A DNA stretch of 64,000 bases from Heliopora coerulea (GCA_030142905.1 JASJOG010000033.1:1736001-1800000), one strand, 5' to 3'; numbered from the stretch's first letter, positions 46,401-53,420 are shown. Notes: generated by a model from the letters alone, not told the origin. Numbers and translations: made by a program.

Positions 46401-47211
46401 ATAACAGTCTTGACACTGAACAAGCTGCTCGAATGAGCTGACTTTGACAAGATGTATCCAGGGCGAAACCACTAAGGTTATGGGATATGCCACGCAGCCC
46501 AATCCCAAAAATGATATTTCCTTCCCTTGGGTAATCTGTGAGAAAAATTTTAAATGTCACTCCAGTGCCCCCTACCCCCCGAGGTTTCGTCCCAGTTTAT
46601 CGGGAGTTTCTTAGGGTGAAACTTCAGGGTATAGTGGTAACACTAGAAAGTGGTTTTTACGCTCGGGTGGTCACCGGAAAGGTCTCAGAATTGGGATACT
46701 CCTGGCGTGAAATCGAAAGACTTAATACATATTTTACAGAGTGTACCGAACTGTAGCTACGATATACAAGATGAGCGGTGGTGTTGCATCGGATATTCAA
46801 GCAGGAGCTGACGGCCAGTGATTGTATGTCCGATACAACACCGACGTGAATACTGTAAAGTCCTCGTGATACGATTACATGTAAACTCTCACGTTCTTCA
46901 AATATGATGAAGATTCCGACGATTATATCAGAGAAAATAGCATGAAAAGTACAGGTAAATCAGGAGTGTGTTGTATCGCATTTACAACAACTCACTAAAC
47001 TTTGAATTATTTTGCTTTTTCTTCATGAACTATTGATAGGACGTTTTAAAAGTAGGTTAATTTTACTACTCACATTTTAGGAACTTCGCTTAAAGAATTC
47101 AGAGCACATGTTTTGGAGGATCGTCATACTACTCGAAAAATAAATGAACTGAGAGACGCAGTGGAAAAGTTTGCGACGGCGTTCCCGTTGCCTGGTTTTG
47201 ATGAGCGATAA
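16419..47211 (+). CDS. SHMT2: Serine hydroxymethyltransferase, mitochondrial type
   Basis: PLP enzyme that converts serine and tetrahydrofolate to glycine and 5,10-methylene-THF. Fifteen confident coding exons (16529-16690, 18992-19071, 28170-28285, 30379-30463, 34988-35069, 36357-36479, 36589-36657, 37592-37662, 37738-37796, 38996-39102, 40431-40530, 41790-41833, 42820-42931, 44075-44182, 47081-47211) join in phase to 482 codons plus stop, with a tentative first exon 16419-16454 adding the start. Key motifs: [37 protein letters not shown] (PLP-ring Asp and His), [13 protein letters not shown] (Schiff-base Lys), [21 protein letters not shown], ending FPLPGFDER. Segments such as [11 protein letters not shown] and [12 protein letters not shown] favour the SHMT2 branch. 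The Arg-rich stretch before [15 protein letters not shown] fits a mitochondrial presequence. No disabling change seen. Introns hold many repeats, and the largest is 9.1 kb. Confidence 0.95.
16529..16690 (+). CDS. SHMT2: SHMT2 exon 2
   Basis: Acceptor ...gatctattag. Encodes the end of the presequence and the N-terminal helix ([20 protein letters not shown], then LELIASE). The donor is gcaagt, a GC-type donor with otherwise perfect consensus. Confidence 0.9.
18543..18722 (+). mobile_element. 180-bp MITE, copy 1
   Basis: Terminal inverted repeats of the type GTTTACACGNGTGATTTTG at the left and CAAGTGTAAACAGCCC at the right. The core (CATCTTGGTGTATGCAATA, CAGTCTATGTAG, ACATACTCCAAG) aligns along its length with 21826-22013, 38165-38357 and, inverted, 40190-40372. 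Confidence 0.8.
18828..18957. repeat. Foldback element with hammerhead-like core
   Basis: Arms AAACACTTTAGGAAAAC / GTTTTCCTGAAGTGTTT, extended by AAATTTTCTGAAAGTAAGCAT against ATGGTTACTTTCAAAAAATTT (imperfect). The centre holds CTGAAGA-T-GGAA-loop-TTCC-GAAAC at 18890-18916. Confidence 0.75.
18992..19071 (+). CDS. SHMT2: SHMT2 exon 3
   Basis: Acceptor ...cattttag, donor gtgatt. Encodes [20 protein letters not shown] then EGYPGQ(R), the substrate-site loop directly following LELIASE. Confidence 0.92.
19588..19863 (+). mobile_element. tRNA-derived SINE, copy 1
   Basis: The head begins GGGTGCTGGTGGCACAGTGG (box A-like) with box B GGGTTCGATTC about 45 bp on. A long shared body follows and the tail ends in repeated CTTTACCTTTTACCTTTT. 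It aligns throughout with the inverted copy at 53551-53822 (shared GCAGGTTTTCTC, CTCCGGTTTCCT, TACTGGACCT, GCTGATAG, GGTTATCCA). Confidence 0.8.
20222..20262. repeat. Relic transposon end (GGCTACGCTACTGG)
   Basis: CCCCTTGGGCTACGCTACTGG also occurs as CCCCTTCCGGCTACGCTACTG near 32440, so it is a dispersed terminal sequence. It abuts the truncated end of the minus-strand GPCR copy. Confidence 0.4.
20284..21373 (-). pseudogene. Broken GPCR copy (adhesion/Methuselah-like), minus strand
   Basis: Two recognisable parts. 21373-20939 starts with a signal-peptide-like segment ([17 protein letters not shown]) and an ectodomain ending in [17 protein letters not shown]. 20499-20284 covers transmembrane 2-3, including [20 protein letters not shown]. 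Both match the plus-strand copy ([32 protein letters not shown]) in the same order. The middle is out of frame and everything after TM3 is missing. Family 2 receptors of this kind are often single-exon in cnidarians (general knowledge). Non-functional. Confidence 0.65.
21826..22013 (+). mobile_element. 180-bp MITE, copy 2
   Basis: TTACACATGCGATTTTTCACG at the left and GTCGCACATGTAAACAGCCC at the right; the core matches the other three copies. The outermost left bases are lost. Confidence 0.78.
22073..22143 (+). repeat. tRNA-like SINE head
   Basis: Box A-like CAGTTCAATAGTTAGA and box B GGGTTCTATCC, 71 bp, with partly pairing ends (GCCTCGG / CCGA..TTGGC). No sound anticodon arm, so a SINE head or tRNA pseudogene rather than a working tRNA. 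Confidence 0.5.
22860..24850 (+). pseudogene. Broken GPCR copy (adhesion/Methuselah-like), plus strand
   Basis: Second copy of the same receptor, in pieces. The ectodomain is at about 23353-23724 ([12 protein letters not shown], several N-x-S/T sites). 23900-23990 has a [20 protein letters not shown] pre-TM segment. TM1-TM2 lies at 24047-24235 ([14 protein letters not shown]). The TM3 region follows, with [20 protein letters not shown] and [11 protein letters not shown]. An ECL2-TM5 part has [22 protein letters not shown]6 follows with [14 protein letters not shown], then a TM7 remnant with a SSLEG motif (compare NSLQG) near 24740-24760. Stops and frame changes occur at several points, so it cannot be translated. 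The part before 23353 is uncertain and includes a 39-bp tandem duplication (23007-23083). Confidence 0.7.
23007..23083 (+). repeat. Tandem duplication, 2 x about 39 bp
   Basis: Two neighbouring copies of a unit beginning CCTAGTCGTAATTT and ending GGGTCAGCTTTTTGG. Confidence 0.85.
27478..27688. repeat. Cluster of TTTCACATGTGAAAT-type palindromes, copy 2
   Basis: At least eight close relatives of the 15-mer (TTTCATATGTGAA, TTCCACATGTGAAAT, ATTTCATATGTGAAAT, ATTTCGCATGTGAAATT, ATTTCGTATGTGAAA). Co-linear with 4690-4922. Confidence 0.75.
28170..28285 (+). CDS. SHMT2: SHMT2 exon 4
   Basis: Acceptor ...tttcccag, donor gtaagt. Encodes (R)[20 protein letters not shown] and [10 protein letters not shown](G). 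Confidence 0.95.
28371..28500. repeat. Dispersed TTTTGCCCGAAATT repeat with C/G-rich end
   Basis: TTTTGCCCGAAATTT and TTTCGCCCGAATTTT are followed by GGGGGGTG...CAGCCCCCC. Related pieces lie near 520-780, 48650 and 63690-63780. Confidence 0.5.
28704..28768 (+). repeat. tRNA-like SINE head
   Basis: Box A-like GTAGCACAATGGTTAGAG and box B GGGTTCGATACC at tRNA spacing. The arms are not well paired, so it is not called as a tRNA gene. Confidence 0.5.
29221..29280. repeat. GGTGTTGTATCGGATAT repeat, copy 1
   Basis: AGCGGTGTTGTATCGGATAT followed by ACGAGCTGA; matches 46761-46861, where it forms an inverted repeat. Confidence 0.55.
30379..30463 (+). CDS. SHMT2: SHMT2 exon 5
   Basis: Acceptor ...tatataag, donor gtaaga. 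Encodes (G)[19 protein letters not shown] and GQDLPHGG(H), part of the PLP-phosphate pocket. Confidence 0.95.
30925..31040 (-). mobile_element. tRNA-derived SINE, second family, minus copy
   Basis: Read on the minus strand from 31040: head GACTCGATAGCTCAACAGG (box A), GAGTTCAAATCCCGC (box B) and TCGAGTC closing the acceptor stem, then tail TTTTTCAGTTTACTTCGGCA. The acceptor stem GACTCGA/TCGAGTC is perfect, but the anticodon and T stems have mismatches, so it is not a confident tRNA gene. Confidence 0.65.
31071..31100 (+). ncRNA. Hammerhead-like motif (degenerate)
   Basis: CTGACGA-T-GATTC-TGAAATA-GAATT-GAAAC. The stem has four Watson-Crick pairs and a closing G-T pair. The bases after GAAAC are ACTG, lacking the GTC cleavage triplet, so activity is unlikely. 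Confidence 0.35.
31190..31290 (+). mobile_element. tRNA-derived SINE, second family, plus copy
   Basis: The same head GACTCGATAGCTCAACAGG, then a shortened middle (about 20 bp lost before box B), and the same tail TTTTTCAGTTGACTTCGGCA. Inverted relative to 30925-31040, about 150 bp apart. Confidence 0.65.
31435..31605 (+). mobile_element. tRNA-derived SINE, third family, copy 1
   Basis: Head GCCTCCGTTGCTCAGTTGGC (box A) and GAGTTCGATTCCCAGCC (box B), closing in AGAAGGC. Tail CCCAAAGTTGTATTTTTTGC, then GGTCGGATCTTAAAAATGT and CTTCCTCTATCA. Aligns with 37058-37208. Confidence 0.8.
34988..35069 (+). CDS. SHMT2: SHMT2 exon 6
   Basis: Acceptor ...tattttag, donor gtaagt. Encodes (H)[18 protein letters not shown] and FESMPYRLN. 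Confidence 0.95.
35070..36356 (+). other. SHMT2 intron 6
   Basis: 1.3 kb, AT-rich with (TA/TG)-rich runs near 35300-35400. At 35945-35972 a degenerate hammerhead-like string occurs (CTGATGA-T-GACTC-TGAAATA-GGG) with the same TGAAATA loop as at 31071-31100. No gene seen. Confidence 0.6.
36357..36479 (+). CDS. SHMT2: SHMT2 exon 7
   Basis: Acceptor ...ctttcag, donor gtaggt. Encodes [13 protein letters not shown] through [19 protein letters not shown]; 41 whole codons. Confidence 0.95.
36589..36657 (+). CDS. SHMT2: SHMT2 exon 8
   Basis: Acceptor ...tctgacag, donor gttaga. Encodes [18 protein letters not shown] and LIAAK; the D and H of ADIAH contact PLP in this family. Confidence 0.95.
36658..37591 (+). 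other. SHMT2 intron 8
   Basis: 0.9 kb. Contains the SINE at 37058-37208 and a short direct repeat TATATAATTTCTCTG (37258-37293). No gene. Confidence 0.6.
37058..37208 (+). mobile_element. tRNA-derived SINE, third family, copy 2
   Basis: Head GCCTCCGAAGCTCAGTTGGC (box A), GGGTTCGATTTCCAGCC (box B), closing GGAAGGC. The D stem GCTC/GAGC is perfect. The tail matches copy 1 (CCCAAAGTTGCATTTTTTGC, GTCTTAAAAATGT). It could be read as a tRNA, but the shared 3' tail shows it is a SINE. Confidence 0.8.
37592..37662 (+). CDS. SHMT2: SHMT2 exon 9 (catalytic lysine)
   Basis: Acceptor ...ttgtttag, donor gtaagt. Encodes [20 protein letters not shown] and RGV(R); the Lys in THKTLRG forms the internal aldimine with PLP. 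Confidence 0.95.
37738..37796 (+). CDS. SHMT2: SHMT2 exon 10 (two possible donors)
   Basis: Acceptor ...tttacag. Encodes (R)[17 protein letters not shown]. The donor is either gtaaaa at 37791 or gtatcc at 37797; both keep the same phase. The end 37796 is chosen because it restores TGK-K-IMYD, matching the family's TGKEIMY-like stretch, although the first donor is the better splice consensus. Confidence 0.85.
37797..38995 (+). other. SHMT2 intron 10
   Basis: 1.2 kb, containing MITE copy 3; otherwise unremarkable AT-rich sequence with short open frames. Confidence 0.6.
38165..38357 (+). mobile_element. 180-bp MITE, copy 3
   Basis: Best preserved copy: CACGTGTGATTTTGCACATTG at the left and AATCGCACGTGTAAACAGCC at the right, with the shared core ACATACTCCAAGGTATCAAT. 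Confidence 0.82.
38996..39102 (+). CDS. SHMT2: SHMT2 exon 11
   Basis: Acceptor ...aatatag, donor gtacgt. Encodes [20 protein letters not shown] and [15 protein letters not shown]. Confidence 0.93.
39491..39725 (+). repeat. Dispersed repeat with internal telomere-like array, copy A
   Basis: Left flank GATGAATTGCATCAACTTTG, then AAAATGTGCTTAAATA and TTGGAAAAGGATTA. An array of GGATTA/GGGTTT/GGATTAGGGTTA units follows (39588-39642), then CCGGCCACGGTAAACTTACG. Both flanks match the minus-strand copy 51243-51452, which has only one GGATTAGGGT unit between them. Confidence 0.75.
40190..40372 (-). mobile_element. 180-bp MITE, copy 4 (inverted)
   Basis: On the minus strand it starts GTGTGATTTTGTGCGTTGCG and contains GTCTATGCAGCAAAATA and ACACATACTCCAACATGTC, aligning with the other copies. 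Confidence 0.78.
40431..40530 (+). CDS. SHMT2: SHMT2 exon 12
   Basis: Acceptor ...atatttag, donor gtatgt. Encodes [20 protein letters not shown] then [13 protein letters not shown](G). Confidence 0.93.
40531..41789 (+). other. SHMT2 intron 12
   Basis: 1.3 kb with the 40714-40924 foldback. 41510-41730 resembles 42180-42410 in the next intron (TTTAGACCCAATAAACCCAA versus TTTAGATCCGATGAAGCACG; GTTATGATTTTC in both), so an old duplication spans exon 13. Confidence 0.5.
40714..40924. repeat. Long foldback element, family F1 copy 1
   Basis: Almost perfect inverted arms of about 90 bp, from ACATGTTGGTGATGGTAGAT inward to CAGCGGTGGTCATCTTCAG and back. The spacer is about 15-20 bp. The right arm contains CTGAAGA-T-GAC...GTC-GAAACGTC. 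A shared left flank (TTTGAACCCGGGAGGATC) shows the element extends beyond the arms. A second copy lies at 46054-46265. Confidence 0.85.
41790..41833 (+). CDS. SHMT2: SHMT2 exon 13
   Basis: Acceptor ...ctccatag, donor gtaatt. Encodes (G)[14 protein letters not shown]; only 44 nt. Confidence 0.93.
41834..42819 (+). other. SHMT2 intron 13
   Basis: 1.0 kb. The 3' part (42497-42755) is unlike the rest: GGTGCGGCTGGTGCAACTGC and similar runs read as short Gly/Ala-rich frames and end in stops. Not recognised. Confidence 0.4.
42820..42931 (+). CDS. SHMT2: SHMT2 exon 14
   Basis: Acceptor ...ctgtttag, donor gtaaat. Encodes [20 protein letters not shown] and [17 protein letters not shown](G). Confidence 0.94.
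42932..44074 (+). other. SHMT2 intron 14
   Basis: 1.1 kb. Near 43075-43265 CTTCGA/CCTTCAAAGG-type motifs repeat. A frame at 43470-43694 includes a hydrophobic stretch but no domain. No gene called. Confidence 0.5.
44075..44182 (+). CDS. SHMT2: SHMT2 exon 15
   Basis: Acceptor ...ttttacag, donor gtgaga. Encodes (G)[19 protein letters not shown] and [16 protein letters not shown](G). Confidence 0.94.
44601..44831. repeat. Long foldback element with GAAACG near centre
   Basis: Arms of about 95 bp: CGTAAATCGAAGAATAAAGA then AGAGCCCAGCTCAAAATTCT, AAAGTGCAACATG, GAAATTTCA, answered in reverse order on the right (TGAAATTTCATCTTAACATG, AGAATTTTGAGCTGGGCT, TTATTCTTCGATTACG). AACAGTAACGAAACGTTAG (right) and its complement (left) border the loop, the place the hammerhead-like core takes in related elements; the CTGANGA part is not recognisable here. 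Confidence 0.8.
45625..45655 (-). ncRNA. Hammerhead-ribozyme-like motif, left arm
   Basis: On the minus strand: CTGATGA-T-GATT-GCAACGT-AGTC-GAAACGTC. Stem II is G-C, A-T, T-G, T-A. The flanks can form a stem I: GTAATC before and GATAGTAC after, pairing ATC/GAT and GTA/TAC with a small bulge. ACGT-C fits a very short palindromic stem III plus the GTC cleavage triplet, as in dimeric hammerheads of Penelope-like elements (established family knowledge). One extra T follows CTGATGA compared with the canonical core. Activity is untested. Confidence 0.5.
45772..45802 (+). ncRNA. Hammerhead-ribozyme-like motif, right arm
   Basis: CTGATGA-T-GACT-GCAAGGT-AGTC-GAAACGTC, with a perfect 4-bp stem II. Stem I flanks (GTATTC / GATATA) pair less well than in the left arm. 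Confidence 0.5.
46054..46265. repeat. Long foldback element, family F1 copy 2
   Basis: Arms ACATGTTGGTGATGGTAGAT ... and the complement ending ATCTGCCATCCCCAACATGT, near-identical to 40714-40924, with the same left flank TTTGAACCCGGAAGAATC. Contains CTGAAGA-T-GACC...GGCCGTC-GAAACGTC on the plus strand. Confidence 0.85.
46761..46861. repeat. GGTGTTGCATCGGATAT inverted repeat, copy 2
   Basis: GGTGGTGTTGCATCGGATAT is answered by GTCCGATACAACACC about 40 bp on; the right side of the family also appears at 29221-29280. Confidence 0.6.
47081..47211 (+). CDS. SHMT2: SHMT2 exon 16 (last)
   Basis: Acceptor ...cattttag. Encodes (G)[19 protein letters not shown] then [23 protein letters not shown] and stop TAA at 47209-47211. 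Confidence 0.94.
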
Positions 47212-47283
47212 ATGCAGTAAATGACAATGAACAACAATATTTTTTTTTTAATTTTTTTTATATATATGTTCGAAGTTATAAGC

Positions 47284-47289
47284 AAATAA
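47284..47289 (+). terminator. SHMT2 poly(A) signal
   Basis: AATAAA 73 bp after the stop, following T-rich sequence. Confidence 0.65.
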
Positions 47290-49376
47290 ATAAGCAGAGT
47301 CTCATTCCACGATTCGCGTATTACGTGAATTATGTCTTGAAAAACAAAAAGCGATACGTTTTACCGGGTTTCTTTCAACTTTCCTCATTTTTATGAAGCC
47401 ATTGGATGAGTGTCTTATTACATTGTTATGGCTGATGACACGTCTTGCCCAGAAAATTAAATATTTACGCTGAGCTTGACCTCTAGTGAGGGTAGCACTG
47501 CGCCAGTTGAGGTAGAAATTAAACATGGCATTTCGAGAATACATGGGTTTTATTCTTTGCGCAGTGCATGGGAACTACTGATCTCTGTAAAAACTGGTGC
47601 TAGCAACGCGGTCTGAAAAATGAAGCTCATCAAATATGCCGCACTATCTTTCTGGGATCACTTTCTGGGACCACGCTGTGCAATTTTGCGACTGGCAAAA
47701 AAAAAGAGTTTTCATTCGTCAATGTAATTTTCTATTCACATGAAAAGCCGAAGATATTTCAAGGCTTCTGGGTTTAGCATATTGGCTTTAAGACGAAAAA
47801 CATCGGCAAAAAGTGTTTGCAAACTCCAACTTTTGAGACTTTAGTCGGCAAATCGACAAGTTATAAATTGGTTCCGCGAAGTGGTTTCGATGGAAACTGC
47901 AAGACGTTCCCTTGCACGTACTGTATTTGATAAATGTAAACATTTTGGCTGGCCATTTTTCCCTGTTTCTAATTTATTGTGGCAGTTTTTTTAGTGCTCC
48001 AACTCTAACTGTGTCAAACAACTTTTCGTTTTCCATAAGAATTCGAAATAACTGGATTCTGCTGTTGTGGATCACAACTATGATTCTCATGGTGATAATT
48101 AATGTAATTTTTTATACAGTAGAACCTTCTTTCAGAGGTACCTCCATGCAACTAATAATAAATTCTGATCCGGATCTAAGTTACATTTAAATTCCTGTGC
48201 TAACTCCATTGTTCAATCCTCACCTCCAAATAACTAAAGGTGCATTATTGATTTTTATTGGTGCTTCGAGTCCTAAAATTCCAGAAAATCAGAAACAATG
48301 AAATGATATAAAAATCTCTAGACAACGGACACCTTATACAACAAAATTCGGTTTCGACGGTTTCCATTTATGTCATTGTACATGTCATATTTCATGCATT
48401 GTTAGTATAGTTAATACCGTACTTTCACATCGTGTGTTGGAAATGCAGCGACTGAACGGGAGGCCTTAGTTCCAAAATGCTCGGTCGTTTAGGTCAGACC
48501 AAAAAATTCTGTTTGAAACCAGCTTTCTCGTGGTTTTAAAGTTTCTGGAAGGCGTACACAAAATAATTTACGATTTTGGGAGTGGAGGGGTGTTCGTCAC
48601 AAGTCACAAGAAATCAGTACCCAAATAACGCAGTTACAAAAATTTCTTACGTTTTGCCCGAATTTCAAAATAATTGAGCTAAAAGTTGCCGAAATGACCA
48701 TTATTGCCAGGCTTTAATGGACGCCGTGTTCCCCATACATCACCAGTTTCATTCACTTCAGATTATTACGACCATAATGAATTAAACATGTGAAGAGTGA
48801 ATGAATTCGATCTAATTTCTATCAGTAAGCTGAGAGGATTGGCTTCAGACAGTAAATAAAAAGAGTTGTCTTCATCTTAATACGCGGTGTTCACTTGAAC
48901 TTGAACGATTCTCGAGTATTGCTGGTGAACTTTTTCAAAATTCTGCTAAACTGCTGGGCTTTTACATCAAGACCTAGAATTTCTCATTACGGCGAGCAGA
49001 TTTGTTTAATTTTTCCGTGCAGTCCTAGAAAACGTTCTAGGATTGCCTGCTGAGTTGCTGCCTGCGTGATGATTAGTAGTTTACACTAGCGATTTAAAAT
49101 CACGTTCGGGTCGGTGGTAAAAACTGCAACAAAAAACGCGAAAGTAGGAGGCCTTCAGACTGAATACCAGTGGCGGGTCCAGGGTGGGGCCTGGGCCCCC
49201 TCTTTCAGTAAGATAAAAACAAGTATAATTTATGATAAATTCGCTTACTAACTGAAGAATCAAGAAAAGAAAACAGCTACAAGTGTTCATCTTCCAAGTA
49301 GTTCATAAAACGTAATTTAAAAGGTTCTATCATATGTGTATATTTATGGTTTTATCATAGGTAAAGGTTTTATTAT

Positions 49377-49401
49377 TTATATATATATATATATATATAT
49401 T
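49377..49401. repeat. (AT)n microsatellite
   Basis: About 12 AT units. Confidence 0.9.
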
Positions 49402-50582
49402 TCAAATATATATCAAATAAGGCCAATGACTGCTGTGGCTATAACTGTATAAAAAGGTTGAATTAATTAATTTGATAATTAACAATAAAAGATGAATTAA
49501 TTTGTTAAAGACAATATCAAAAAACATCAGCACTTAGCAGCTGAAAAACCAAGTTTCTAGCTTATGAGTCAACTTAGTCAGTTTTCGTATGCTGAAGACA
49601 AGGAACTGATGAAATACCAACAACACAACCATGCACAAAACTATAAGTATCCTATTTATACAGTAAACTGACCACTTCGGACTTATCATATCCCCATCTT
49701 TAACACGCTCTAGTTCTGCCATTTTCATATGAAAATTAGTTCTTATTCACATCGACAAGAAAGAAACCATTTTTATATGAAAGGTTCAGAGCAAGGTCTC
49801 GTAATAAAGAAGAGTATGGGTAACAGAAATGGCCTATTTTTTTGTAATGATTATGATGAACAAAGTGTTAAAATATTTCTTTTGAAATTCGTTACTATAG
49901 TTTCTTAAGACGTTCCTAAACATTTAGATTCCCTTAAATTATCCCTTAAAGTGCCCAAATTTATGTTTTTTCTGCTGTTTTACCTCCATGATTTTTCACC
50001 TTCCTTGGCAGCCAATAATCATATATTGTTTTAAACCGTGTAGTATTATCTAAGCTCAAACATTGTAAACCAATTCTTATCTGTCTAGAGATATTGCATG
50101 ATCAGTAACGAAACGTCAGTTACTAAAGATTTCTCGGTGTAACTTGAGTTCTGTCTGAATTGTGTGAATGATGGTTCTGATCAAAATTAAACCATTTTCG
50201 AGGACCTAAAACAGAAAGTTTTTTTCCAGATGATCAATCCACCACTTTAAGTTCAGGAGAGGAAAAATATTTTTCAGTTTTGCTTCGACCTTTCGGAAAT
50301 CCTTGTTGCGCCCCTAAAATAGGTTAAAATTTCCAAACAAATTTGTGGGAACAGAATGTAACAACTGACGAAACCTAGATGAAAGATAAATCTTTAGTAA
50401 AAGAATGATATTCCTGTCATGATACAGCCCGATCTCACACCTTGAAAAGATGAATGGTATCAATTGTCAAAACGTGGCAAAAAATGAATATGGTGGTCTT
50501 ACACTCAAAATGTCGATTTTTTCCGGAAAATTTCTCCTGGCTATGTTTGTCTAGATTTTGCTTAGAATGCATGTTGGCGTGA

Positions 50583-50665
50583 TCTTGAATGACCTTGCCA
50601 CGATGACCTGGAATGACCTTCATAACTTTTACGTTGACCTTGTCCTTGACCTTGACCTTGGCGCA
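50583..50665. repeat. TGACCTTG cluster
   Basis: Six or more TGACCT(T/G) units in about 80 bp, ending TTGACCTTGTCCTTGACCTT. On the minus strand these read as AAGGTCA half-sites, several as (T/C)CAAGGTCA. Confidence 0.65.
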
Positions 50666-51242
50666 AGAATTTTATGAAAACATTGAGCACGTGAATAGCA
50701 TCTCTTGATTCTTCTTCAAGGTGTTGTAAGACTGCAAACTACACCCAACATATTCAGTATTAAACTTTGAATCTGCTTTTCTCGAGTTGTTGAAGTTGTT
50801 CAAAAGCACTTTTTTCAAACGTAAAATCAAATTTTCCTGTATACCGATTCTTACCAAATTTTCAACACAGATAGCGAAAATAACAGCCTAGGAGCTGAAC
50901 CTATAAAATTGAATTCCATCTTGAAACACTTTCTAAAATTGTACATTGTAAAAAGCTGGGAAAACGTGGTGTTTTTTAGGTTAAGAACCTAGAATAACTT
51001 TGTGCTAATTTACTAAAACCTACAATAAAATTTCCCTGACCATTTGGTTTTACAATATCAAGTTTGAAAATGGGTACACTATTTCACTGTTTGCGCTCCA
51101 TTATTTTGGTTATCATGGCAACTAACCAATTAATTAAACAAAATGATTTTCATGGTAAATATTTGACTTACTACTATGCAAAGAGAGGCCTTTGCCTTAA
51201 TATTTAAGCATACAAAGATCCATTTTTGAATTTGCAGGACAC

Positions 51243-51452
51243 GTGGCCAACAGCGGACGGTGGGGCATTCCTCTAAAAAGTTTTTAAAACGAGATGAGAT
51301 GTAGGTTTACGGTCGCCGGGGATGATTGAAACCTAATTCAAAGTCTGACCCTAATCCTTTTCCGAGTTTCCCTTAGAAGAATATTCACCTATTTAAGCAC
51401 ATTTTCAAAATTGATGCTATTCATCTTTTCGGGGCTGAGACTGTGTTGCATG
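51243..51452 (-). repeat. Dispersed repeat with telomere-like unit, copy B
   Basis: On the minus strand: GATGAATAGCATCAATTTTG, AAAATGTGCTTAAATA, GGAAAAGGATTAGGGT, CCCGGCGACCGTAAACCTAC, matching copy A (39491-39725) on both sides of the array. Confidence 0.75.
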
Positions 51453-51561
51453 ACGAGTTAATTGGTCACCCGAGTTGGGATTTGAGTTAGCGTTAGTAAC
51501 AACAAAGTAACATGTTTGTTACAGCTGAAAATGTATATAATCGCTTTGTACCCGCCTCTGG

Positions 51562-51640
51562 AGCTAACCCTAACCGTAGCCCTAAACCCTAACCCTAACC
51601 CTAAAACTTAACCTTAAAACCTAACCCTAAAACCTAGTCT
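51562..51640. repeat. Interstitial telomere-like (CCCTAA)n
   Basis: AACCCTAACCCTAACCCTAA and degenerate CCTAAA/CTTAACC units. The metazoan telomere repeat TTAGGG is seen here on the minus strand. Confidence 0.85.
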
Positions 51641-53420
51641 TAAACCCCAACTTGGCTGACTCTTATCTCAACTCGAATCCGAATTCGAATCGGGATTCGA
51701 ATCTCAACTCAAATTCTAACTGGGGTTCTTGCCGTCGTCGTTGCACGACAACGCCGCACCAATTTGGCATACGCATCCGCTGACAAGTTTCTGAAGTTTC
51801 ATACCATTTTTTGCAAAGTGGCCTATGGTATCACGTATGAAAACTACCTTTTCTAGCCGTGCGATGTTAGGGTTTTTCTTGTCATCTTTTTCATTTTAAT
51901 CTTAAAGCTTTGATACTTATCTGAGTGTCATTAAACTTTAAAGAAACAATTATCTTGAGTAACTTCTGGTTCACATGGTCTAAATTGAGTGAAGAAATTG
52001 AAGGGGGGAAGACTTATGGTTATTGTTAGAGAAGACTGTATAAATAAGACTCAAGTATTCATCGATCAAACTCAGAGTGTTGTAGAATGCCATCGGTAAA
52101 GTCTTTTACTGATAACCTACTTCATATTTAGAAAAATCATTGGGGAAGGTAATCCGAGAGCGTGGACCCAGCTCAGCTGAAAGATCGGAAGGCATGTCCC
52201 CCCGGAAAGTTTTGTAAATTTAAGGTCTTTGAAGTATCATTTACCGCATTTTCAGACATCTTAGGATGAATTTTATATTTTATATCTTTAGGGCGAGCTG
52301 AACTTTACAACTTCTTGAAAATAAAGTTTTCCCCAACCCCTCTGCCTGAAGTCTGTTATTTGTTTAGACGTGTCTATTATTAAATTCAGACGAAAATAGA
52401 CGCGCGCCCACTATTTTTGACGACGTTTCCGTGAATTCTTAAATAATTCATTATTGTTAAGTGTTTTTCAATTTTATTTCTGAGATCCTTCGTGGCTCGC
52501 AAGCCCCCCCCCCCCTAATTGCTACGGCTCTGGGCTTTTTTGGGTTTTTTTATGATTTGGGAAAAATAGGGAAAATGTTGTCACCTGTCTGATCGTATTA
52601 AGACACAGTAGAGTTCCCACAGCCCCTTTTCTGTGCCATGGCCCAGCTACCCATGCATGCTTACGGCGTTTTACTTACGGCAGTGAGCTCATCCGTAACA
52701 ATTTGAAGCAAAATCGACCCCCTCAGAAAAATCGTGTGTACGCCCCTAGTGAGAAGTTTTCCCGAATATAATCGTGATTGTTCTCATTTCTGTCTGTCCA
52801 GACAGTCGAACACATCATTCTATCTAAGCAGATCATTGGACAACCATGTTGTTCTGTCCACTTACAATGGGATTTTGGTAAAGGGTCGTAGCCATTCGCA
52901 AGTGGAATTGAACTTGTAGTTCCAAAGGAAATTTTCAAATACCGTCTGGGAGTCTCGATATTATAATTTTTAGCGATCAGGTGATTATGTGAAAGATATT
53001 AGGCTCGTGTAATGTTACTGGTAATAAGAAGTGCCCGTTTTGATAGATTTATGACTTCCGCTTGTTAGTGGTCACTTAGAAGTGCCATATTGCCCAAAAT
53101 TCTCCCAACAGAATGGCTTCTTTTTCCAACATTTTACTTGTATTATGGAAAGAGAAACCGGAGCCCCCCATTAAACCTTTGGGTGGCCCTAGGCATCAGT
53201 GTTAGGCGCTCCCTCGCTACTGAAGCACACACTAGACACTGAGGGCTCCGTGACGGTCCATTAAGGCTACCCAAAGTGAATATAACTTCTTTGTGTGTGT
53301 AATAGATGATAATACAAATACACAAATAATGGGAGGTAAATTTTGAATATGCGTTTAAGTTGCACACATTACTGTTAATGGCCCTTGATGACCCTTTGAA
53401 AACCGGAAGTTGGATAGTAT

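Larger units (their letters stand above)
44183..47080 (+). other. SHMT2 intron 15
   Basis: 2.9 kb, dominated by four foldback elements (44452-44517 small hairpin, 44601-44831, 45576-45852, 46054-46265) and the repeat at 46761-46861. Confidence 0.7.
47290..53420. other. Intergenic, 6 kb, no gene recognised
   Basis: Contains a GCCCGAA repeat relic (48650), a GGCCTGGGCCCCC transposon-end relic (49168-49205), an AT microsatellite, an AAGGTCA cluster, a repeat-family copy, telomere-like repeats and a C-run (52505-52516). Open frames such as 49534-49728 have no domain. Confidence 0.55.
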
